A stretch of 64,000 nucleotides of DNA from Agrocybe praecox (lineage: Eukaryota > Basidiomycota > Agaricomycetes > Agaricales > Agrocybaceae). Every line of letters begins with the position of its first letter. Position 1 is the first letter of the stretch. The stretch covers positions 1,128,501-1,192,500 of the forward strand of contig OZ024848.1 in NCBI GenBank assembly GCA_964017145.1. Reading direction: 5' to 3'. Position numbers and translations under genes: made by a program. Below the pieces are notes generated by a model. It was not told the origin of the DNA. It worked only from the letters and a program-made list of their open reading frames with translations, and did no database searches. Of this stretch, positions 57,121 to 64,000 are shown in pieces.

Positions 57121-57762
57121 AGGTAGGGGTCACTAGGAACCAGCACCCTTACATAATCAGAAAATACCCTTACCGACGACGCCTTGGGTTTTGGGCACAC
57201 AGCACTTTTAATAAATATTCAAGCTAGGATAGATACATATCAATTCTATTTACGTTTCCTAGCTTTTACTTTTCAAAAATATGGTTTCAAAAAAAAGTTA
57301 TTTCAAAAAAGGTAAAATTTGTCAAAAAGGTTGCAAACGTCCTAAAAGTGTATTTAAGAAAGTAAAAAAAAAAAAATCGAGATTTTGACCTATACATTTT
57401 GCCGCTTACATACACATATCACGTGACAAGATCTTACCAATCATTTCCAAATTAGGTATGGATCCCGGGCGGCTCGGTTTATCAGTGCGTACGGACACGG
57501 CCTCACTGGCCCCGAGGCTGCTTGGGCCAACCGAAAATATCACGGTCGTCGCAAGGCCATCATACCTCACCACTAGAGCTGGCGCAAAAACTTAGAGAAG
57601 AACACAAAAAAAAATCCATCTTAAAAAATTATTTTAAATGCATTTTCGGTTTATTTGGGACTTGTTTTTTTTTTTTTTTTTTTCTAGATCACAGATTTTG
57701 CTGCTCTTGGCGCTTACATAATATGATTATGTAAGGGTGCTGGTTCCTAGTGACCCCTACCT
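57121..57762. mobile_element. TA-flanked inverted-repeat element, 642 bp
   Basis: Perfect 39-base inverted repeats beginning AGGTAGGGGTCACTAGGAAC, flanked by the dinucleotide TA on both sides (57119-57120, 57763-57764), as in the Tc1/mariner/pogo group. It lies just upstream of the first PMT exon, probably in its intron. At about 57470-57576 a short plus-strand frame reads ARFISAYGHGLTGPEAAWAN, RKYHGRR and a stop, resembling a segment of fungal DDE transposases. That fragment is a low-confidence call. Confidence 0.75.
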
Positions 57763-57839
57763 TAGTGTTAGTATTGGTATAGGTTACCGGGATAATAAAT
57801 TGACATACAATAGAGGTTGAAGGAGGTAAATTGCGTGTT

Positions 57840-58486
57840 GAATTGCGTGTTGTTGGCATCCTAGCAGGCTATCCAGACGATGATACGTGGCCAGAGTTAT
57901 ATCGAGAGGCATCCGAGTTGCTCGAGAAGATGAGACAGCAGGGCAAAATACCACAAAGTAAAAAGGAGCATAGAAGAGGGGCATTTACGACCTTGCGTTG
58001 CGGGGTATCACACGGTGGTGGGCAGAAACACCCCATGAATTTGAACAACAAAACCAACGCGGCTATCATCAATGGCACCTCTGCATTCAAGCGAATCACC
58101 GGCTTTGAGTCTAGTAAGTCTCAATTCTTCAATATTCCTTCACAAATTGATGACTTACCACGTTCTTATTTCAGCGGTCATCTCATCCTTTGGGAGTATC
58201 AATTAGTTATAGAATTTCCACCCAGATTTACTATCCTCATACCATCAGCGATTGTAGTGCACTCAAACGTCTGCGTCTCTGATGATGAGCTGAGGTATTC
58301 TTTACTCAATATACGGCTGGGGGTTTGTTTCGATGGGTAGAAAATAACTTCATGACCGCTGAGGAGTTTTACGCGTCCCTTCCCACCCAGGAGTACAAAT
58401 ATGCCATGCAGAAGCGTAGTAATAGATATAATCTTGCGTTATCCCTTCTCACTCGCATCACAGATATTACACCATGTCCAAAATGA
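57840..58486 (+). pseudogene. second Tet/JBP-like dioxygenase gene, 5' truncated, deleted and frameshifted
   Basis: Exon 1 has VVGILAGYPDDDTWPELYRE, then RGAFTTLRCGVSHGGGQKHP and SAFKRITGFES up to a GTAAGT donor (58114). After a 63-base intron the frame resumes at GHLILWEYQLVIEFPP and the distal His segment VHSNVCVSDDELRYS. The exons that normally lie between, with the H-x-D iron ligands, are missing. One T is lost from a T-run near 58297; in the next frame the family's FTQYTAGGLFRWVENNF and the C-terminus to 58486 are intact. Not catalytic. Confidence 0.75.
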
Positions 58487-58655
58487 ATCCAAGTTCGTTT
58501 TCGTGGTACTTTCTTTCGACGTCCGTATCCACCATAGCATAATACACATTATCTCCAGATATTACACCATGTCCAAAATGAATCCAAGTTCATTTTAGTA
58601 GTACTTTCTTTCAATGTCTGTATCCACCATAGCATAATACACATTATCTCTTGAA
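58463..58655. repeat. tandem duplication of about 95 bases
   Basis: GATATTACACCATGTCCAAA starts at 58463 and again at 58558, and the copies stay similar to the CACATTATCTC end. The first copy covers the last codons and stop of the previous gene. Confidence 0.85.
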
Positions 58656-58659
58656 TTCT

Positions 58660-59035
58660 TCGAGATGCTCAAGGTGAAATTGTGTGCATTTTTTGAGGAA
58701 TTTCCTAATTGCCACTAAATTAAATGTAGGTATGTCAACCAATCGTAGGTAATCAAGAAAATTTTAATTAAGATCGAGATCTATCACGATGGTCAGGGCT
58801 GTACATATCTAGATCAGACAGAAGCTGTCAAATCAACTCAAACCCAGACAACGAGATCAACGGCATGAGGCATTATTTCTATTCAGGGTCTATATAAACA
58901 TAAAAATTGGTGCTTGCATTATGATGAACTACATAAAAAGAAGGTTTGTAAGTGAAAAAATAAAGGCATGTTCAGAAAATTAATATGTAAAAGGAAGGTT
59001 TGTAAGTAGGCAGTGAAAAATAAAGGCATGTTGAG
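58660..59035. other. intergenic, short duplicated TTTGTAAGT segment
   Basis: AAGGAAGGTTTGTAAGT and AATAAAGGCATGTT occur twice near 58935-59040. No gene seen. Confidence 0.5.
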
Positions 59036-59039
59036 AAAA

Positions 59040-60526
59040 TTAGTAAGACATCTTCTTCTTCTTGTTGAGTTGACGAAGAAAGAATCGCTGGCAAGACGTA
59101 GCTTCATCATCAGTTTCTGCCCCAGGGTCCTTGATAGGGATGAGGTGCTTGCCTAACTGAGAAGAAGTGTGCTGGCGACGAGAAAATTTCGCACGAGCAA
59201 TGAGTAAGGGTTTAGCGTGGGGGGGAAGAAGTGGGACGAAATCGTCAGAATCATCGTCCGTTGCTTTGGGAAGGAGGAACGGCTGAAGAGGAGCCTTCTT
59301 TAGGGTCTTTGAAGCTGTTAGACGAGAGCCAGCCGTGAGGTCGATCAAGGATTTCTTAGCGTCGGCAAGTGGTTTCCGAGCCTTGGACGAAATAGGGAAG
59401 GGATGAGATGCTGAACCATTACATGTTATGTGCATGTGTTTCGTGGGTAAGAGAATGATGTCGTTAGGATCAGGCGCTGGAAGGATTTGGACGTAATTGC
59501 TAGTGAATGCCATTTTGTAATACTCCACAGCTGCGGTCCAGCTACAGAAGAGAGCAAATCTAGATCCTCGTACGTGAGCACTAGACTGAGTATCGCGCCT
59601 AAAATTTCTGAATTCAGTGGCCATGAACTTTAACTAATGTAAAAAAAACATACCAAACATTGTGGATGCCGACACTCAAGCCTTTGGTTACAACATAGTA
59701 GTACTTTCCATGGAACTTGTAGCCTGGTTCTATCAATGTAGAGGGATGGAGGGGGGTTACCGAAGATGTATTGACATGGCGCGAGTTATCGAGGGTGTCC
59801 CCGTGGTAATTGCTATTGGAATCTTCGAGCTGGTCTAGATTAAATTGTACGATTGGCATGAGCTTGAAAAATAAGAGAAGGAGAGAGAGATTACAGACCG
59901 GTAAGGGATTCATCTTCCCAATCTAGCTCGTTGAGCGTGGGAGACGGTTCAAAGAGATTGAATGGACTTGGAGTACAAAGCCCGTCATCCTGGCCGTGCA
60001 AAAAAAGCGATTGTAGGGTAGCGACGGGGGTGCAAGGATTAGCCATGTTGTCATGCAGGAAAGGAGATCCTAGACGGAGTGGGGGGGCAGACGGCACAGG
60101 CATACACACGATATCCCGTGCAATATGTTGACAATTATTAGTGTCATTGTACGAGAACAGAGCTTCTGGACGGTGAAGGGGGGTCAACAATGTGGGAGCA
60201 TGAAAGACCCTACCCACACCCGCTGCAGCATGCAACGGCGATTCAGGAGTATGAGATGTTAGAGCCCTTGGAGGTGTCCCAGCCTCGAATGGCAGGAAAG
60301 GAGATCGTCGATGGCGATGGGGGGTCAACAGCGTAGGTGTATGCAAGATATTACCCCCTGCCACTGCAGCGGTCAATGGCAATGCGGAGGTGCGAGGTAA
60401 GTTGGGGGTATGATGATCGCCTACATCCCCAAATGAGGACAAGGCTAGAGCTGGTGGGGGGGCAATAGCAGAAGCCGAACGGTTGAAGGGCGAGTGTTGA
60501 GAGGTATAACGAAAAGACAAGCACAT
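59040..60526 (-). CDS. Pro/Ser-rich protein with an RNase H1 N-terminal-like domain
   Basis: Exon 1 from ATG 60526 codes about 210 residues rich in Pro, Leu, Ser and His with three LHTPTLLTPxHR repeats. Exon 2 has YKFHGKYYYVVTKGLSVGIH up to 59640, and exon 3 RGSRFALFCSWTAAVEYYKM. Together these make the YYVV..GxxxGI...W ... SxF..F.....A.EYY pattern of the hybrid-binding domain of RNase H1, as at 19535. The C-terminus is basic and ends NKKKKMSY at 59040. The junction of exons 1 and 2 (about 59890) does not keep frame with an obvious GT-AG pair, so a frameshift or unusual splice is possible. Confidence 0.5.
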
Positions 60527-60649
60527 TTTTTTGAGGAAAATTTGTGAGTAGCTCGAGGTATTTATCTGTTTTTGAATCGAGGTTTACATACCGTGGGCCC
60601 ATGAAGAAAAATCAGACTTTCCAACTCTGGTATAGTCTCGTCGCGTGCA

Positions 60650-60815
60650 AGGTCGCCATTGAGTTTTACATAACCAGGCTGGTGAACAAGTGCGAATGAT
60701 AGTGGGTCAAGGTCGCCGTTGAGCTTTACATAAACCTGGTGAACAAGTGCGAATGATAGTGGGTCGAGGTCGCCGTTGAGCTTTACATAACCTGTGGTGA
60801 ACAAGGTAGTGGGTC
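60650..60815. repeat. three tandem copies of about 57 bases
   Basis: AAGGTCGCCGTTGAGCTTTA, CATAA and GGTGAACAAGTGCGAATGAT repeat three times, the last copy shortened. Both strands are open (minus reads YVKLNGDLDPLSFALVHQ), but this is a simple repeat just upstream of the previous gene. Confidence 0.85.
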
Positions 60816-60994
60816 GCTATATCTGGCTTGATACGCGGTATACTGAAACATGGGTTAAAGCAAGATATATATATGAAGGTAGATCAGACATACATACCTT
60901 TTGTCGTCAAGAAATTTATCGATTCCCTTGCACCATTGCATTGCATCCATCCATCGTATTGCCTCCATCGCATCCAAAACGTCGTGAAGAACGA

Positions 60995-62299
60995 GATGGT
61001 AAATCCGGGATCTTTCAAGGGTATGAGGAAGGAGTTCCTCTTGAATGAAAAGCCGGCCTATGCGCGTGCTGTCAAAGAAGGATACTCCGCCGACGCTTTG
61101 GCTAGTATCCAGCGTCATTACTTCAAGCAATTTCCGGTGGATCTCCTGCACGACCAAGAGCCGACAGCGGATTTTCTAGCCAACATCAACAAGAGTGCCC
61201 CAGATCCCAAACCCCAGGCCCCAGATCTGAATACGTTGAGCACAGAGGAATATCTCGCTGCAATGAAGGTGTTGGAGGAAAGACGAAAGCTGATAATCTA
61301 TCGCAAGGCTGTGAGTAACATGTGTGACCTGTGACTGATCTCGGGCTCATCGGAAATCAACAGCAAATCAAGAGGTGGCTTGCGTACCAGTACACCAAAG
61401 ACCACGATCTTGACCCTAAAGAATCTGGTTCCCTCAATCCCTATCGAATTCTCATTCACAAACTCACCGACATTGGCATAAAAAAACCCTGACAACGAAG
61501 TGCCGCTAATACTTGGCGCAAATCTCAGATGGATGCGATCACTACCGAAACCAGACGTATCATGAAACTGGCCAGTACTAGGCATCAGGATTTGGCTGCG
61601 TTGCGAGATAGGATTGCACGTCAAATGTTCGACAAACTCGACAAGGAGGAGAAAGACTACTGGGAAGCTCAGGCCAAAGAAGATCATCAAGAGTTAATGA
61701 AGAAATGGGAACCTGATACGACACTCCCACCGTCCACAGAACCCACCGACCGTCAACGGTACATCAATTGTAACTTCTGAAGTGCGCTGCCTCTAATTTT
61801 ACTCCTCTAAAGATGCATACAGGGACTCGCTGGTTTTGTAAAACCTATTCTCGACTTGATCTGCGAGGCAACCGGCTGGAAAGCAACACTCATAGCTGGA
61901 GGACCTGAGCCCACTCACGAGGGACGTCTAAATGTTATCAGGTGTGTAACCCTCATATTTACTCATCGCTCATTCTCTAAATCTATTTGTAATTTCAGTG
62001 TTCATTCAGGCACTACACTGGGCAACTTCAGGATGAATTTCGGCAAGTGCAAGCATGCAAGATACAAGCAACACATAATACCGATGTTTGGATCGTTCTT
62101 ACAACTATGTTATAGTAAGTTCATTGTATGTATCATATACTATGGTTTCTTAAATGTACAAATAGCCCCCGAAGAGTGCAAATCTCGCGTGTTGAAGCGG
62201 GAGGATGGGTTTGACCCAATGGTTACGATGGAAACAACGGAGGACGAAGGCATTTTCGTTCACTCATTTGAGTCTGTGTCCGCAAACACATCTCATTGA
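60995..62299 (+). pseudogene. HMG-box-like TE-associated gene, copy 2, TGA-interrupted and C-terminally truncated
   Basis: ATG 60995 (MVNPGSFKGMRKEFLLNEKP); exon 2 follows acceptor AACAG at about 61363. Matches copy 1 through SIQRHYFKQFPVDLLHDQEP, the EEKDYWEAQAKEDHQELMKK region, GWKATLIAGGPEPTHEGRLN and FGKCKHARYKQHIIPMFGSF. A TGA at 61490-61492 stands where an Arg is expected, and the frame continues QRSAANTWRKSQMD. After PEECKSRVL the sequence diverges from the other copies and stops at 62299, so the C-terminal domain is missing. Confidence 0.7.
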
Positions 62300-62395
62300 T
62301 CCCCTACACCAGCTTCACTCCCATCTCGGGTGCGGCCTGTATTCGCAAACACATCTCATTGATCCCCTATGCCAGCTTCACTCCCATCTCCACCA
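62275..62395. repeat. direct duplication of about 64 bases
   Basis: CGCAAACACATCTCATTGAT, CCCCTA and CCAGCTTCACTCCCATCTC occur twice. The first copy contains the stop codon of copy 2. Confidence 0.8.
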
Positions 62396-62405
62396 GCTAC
62401 TGACA

Positions 62406-62700
62406 CCTGCATGTATCATTAAGTGGTAGTTGCCCAATATACTTGATGCATCCAGGCCGGAAATGGCCCACTCGCCAGATTTGATATATCACTGAAGCAG
62501 CCTCACAATGGCAGTCATTATTATGATGGCGGCATCGTTCGGCATGAGTGGCATGTCTCAAACGACCTATTTTTAAAAATACACATAGCCACAGGCTATT
62601 TGTAACTCGGCACTGCTCGGCAAATGTTGTCATTGATGGATGCACAGCCCATAAATGATCAAACATTGATAAGATAGCAGATGTTATCATATCTACACTA
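62406..62700. mobile_element. decayed end of a family A-like element
   Basis: CACCTGCATGTATCATTAAG, then GGTAGTTGCCCAATATA and GATGCATCC resemble the left end of family A. The matching right end is not recognisable. The rest up to the next gene shows no coding signal. Confidence 0.5.
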
Positions 62701-62909
62701 AATTTAGATCATTGTTATGATTTCGTCTTCATTGAGAATATTATGATTGCACACGTGAATATGAATGATAATTAGAAAGAAAAAAGCTACAGTATGTTTA
62801 AAGAACTATCAAAGTTGGGCTAAGATTAAATGAGCAATAAAATAACTACTATGAGAGAGAAACTGTTCAAAAATCGCTGACAATTGATTCGAAAAATTTA
62901 GTTCACCCC

Positions 62910-64000
62910 TTACGAAGATGATACAGTACCCAATATATTTATCACCCAAGAAACATCCTCTAAAGCGTTTTTCCATCCAACTTCTCCGCCTCCGCAATTC
63001 TTTCCTTTAGCAGCCACCCCCCAGAACCACAATGCCGCTATCAAAGTATACAAACCATTCTTACCCGGTCTCTTGAAGACGTCCAGGTTGCCATCAATAT
63101 CACGCCTGAGCTCACTTGAGTTACGCTGAACCCTCCATTCAGGTTGTAGTGTGATCCACCAGTTTCTAAACTCCCGCTGAAAGCTGCGCAGGTTTGTGAT
63201 CTCCGGCCTCAAGTTCCTCGCATGCTTGATCCATTGTGCAACGCATGCCGGGCGTCTTTCGGAGCCGATCTTCCCTTTGTCCTGGTAATTAGATGCGATA
63301 TCCTGGTAGCGTGCCCAGTCACCAAGTAAATGATACCATTCAGAACACATGGGCTCGGATTGGAAGACCTCCAACGCGTGTGAAAACCATGTGTGTGCGC
63401 CAGCTGGCGCCGACACATACGAAACATCTGGTATCAAAGGAATCAGGGTAGGTATGGAAACCGATGTTGAACGCGAGGGAATTGTGGCAGCAGCCACGTC
63501 ATGAGAAATTGTACGAGTTGGTGAACAAGTGGGTGGCGGAGAGTGCACATCTGGGGATTTGTCGTGCACCATGCTAGTTTGGCTGGGTGAAAGTCTTGAT
63601 TTCTTTTTGGTAGGAGATTCGTTGTCTACGACTTCGGCGTTACATTCGTCGATGTTTCGTTTGAGAGATGCAATGTCAGACAATGGTTGAGAGGTATTGA
63701 TGGCTTCGGTCTCAGCCATTGAAAGCTCGTTGATGGATGCGGCTCGAGAAACAGGGGGAGAGGGCACAGGAGACAGATTTTCCCTGCTAGCCACAGGAGT
63801 CGGTACCTCAGCAACTACAGGTCTCGTTGATGTGCTGGCATTTGACTCTGCAGATACTGTCCGAGGTTTCATGAGATTCAAAATCTTGACAGTGCTTGCG
63901 TCCTCGGCAGAATCGAGGGTGAATTTACTGCCATCGTCATCCGCCAAGGCTCGAGCAAGAGAGCCGTAACCGCTGGGCAGAACGGAAGCGCGGCATTCTT
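62910..64000 (-). CDS. HMG-box-like TE-associated gene, copy 3, C-terminal part, continues off the window
   Basis: Open minus-strand frame from the window edge (EECRASVLPSGYGSLARALA) to 62910 without a stop. It covers a Ser/Thr/Pro-rich linker with a KKKSR patch. Then comes the C-terminal domain: HTWFSHALEVFQSEPMCSEW, YHLLGDWARYQ, WWITLQPEWRVQRNSSELRR and KNGLYTLIAALWFWGVAAKG. This copy shows Trp at the position of the second TGA in copy 1. It converges on copy 2 and is the best preserved C-terminus of the three. Confidence 0.7.
   Translation of the reverse strand, partial: ECRASVLPSGYGSLARALADDDGSKFTLDSAEDASTVKILNLMKPRTVSAESNASTSTRPVVAEVPTPVASRENLSPVPSPPVSRAASINELSMAETEAINTSQPLSDIASLKRNIDECNAEVVDNESPTKKKSRLSPSQTSMVHDKSPDVHSPPPTCSPTRTISHDVAAATIPSRSTSVSIPTLIPLIPDVSYVSAPAGAHTWFSHALEVFQSEPMCSEWYHLLGDWARYQDIASNYQDKGKIGSERRPACVAQWIKHARNLRPEITNLRSFQREFRNWWITLQPEWRVQRNSSELRRDIDGNLDVFKRPGKNGLYTLIAALWFWGVAAKGKNCGGGEVGWKNALEDVSWVINILGTVSSS

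Overview
The window looks like a stretch of nuclear DNA from a mushroom-forming basidiomycete (Agaricomycetes). Genes are cut by short GT-AG introns of about 50-70 bases. Several genes carry the cysteine clusters of KDZ transposases, two carry Tet/JBP-like dioxygenase cores, and several are lineage-specific families known mainly from mushroom genomes. No prokaryotic, tRNA, rRNA or CRISPR feature was seen. Family names come from recognising motifs by eye, not from a database search.

Layout. 0-16 kb: a 2.5 kb inverted-repeat element, gene remnants, two arrays of GTTGTG hairpins, a broken KDZ-type gene (7.8-11.0 kb), two further 0.8 kb inverted-repeat elements and one intact four-exon gene (12.2-13.6 kb). 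15.7-20.3 kb: three minus-strand genes or remnants, one with two RNase H1 N-terminal-like domains. 21.4-29.4 kb: one many-exon gene with a 4.8 kb long-inverted-repeat element in an intron. 29.4-38.7 kb: a truncated CxC2-KDZ gene, a broken Tet/JBP-like gene, minisatellites, an intact 259-residue acidic gene and an HMG-like gene with two internal TGA codons. 38.9-41.4 kb: a second, diverged long-inverted-repeat element. 41.8-57.1 kb: a protein O-mannosyltransferase (PMT2-type) gene split by an inverted-repeat element, which is itself split by a 13.6 kb KDZ transposon. 57-64 kb: a TA-flanked element, a second Tet/JBP-like remnant, another RNase H1-N protein and two more copies of the HMG-like gene.

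The KDZ transposon (42465-56087) has near-identical terminal inverted repeats, a 7-base target duplication, subterminal AAAACATT-type repeats, a KDZ transposase gene, two divergent cargo genes and a captured piece of the mRNA 3'-processing factor Pcf11. It also holds the most unusual structure in the window: twelve short hairpins that share one 10-base loop (AGACTGTGTC) while their perfect or near-perfect stems are all taken from local sequence. This looks like an undescribed insertion or templating process.

Overall this is a nest of elements within elements. The internal stops that could be placed in frame are all TGA, where Arg or Trp is expected or plausible, which suggests C-to-T decay of transposon genes.
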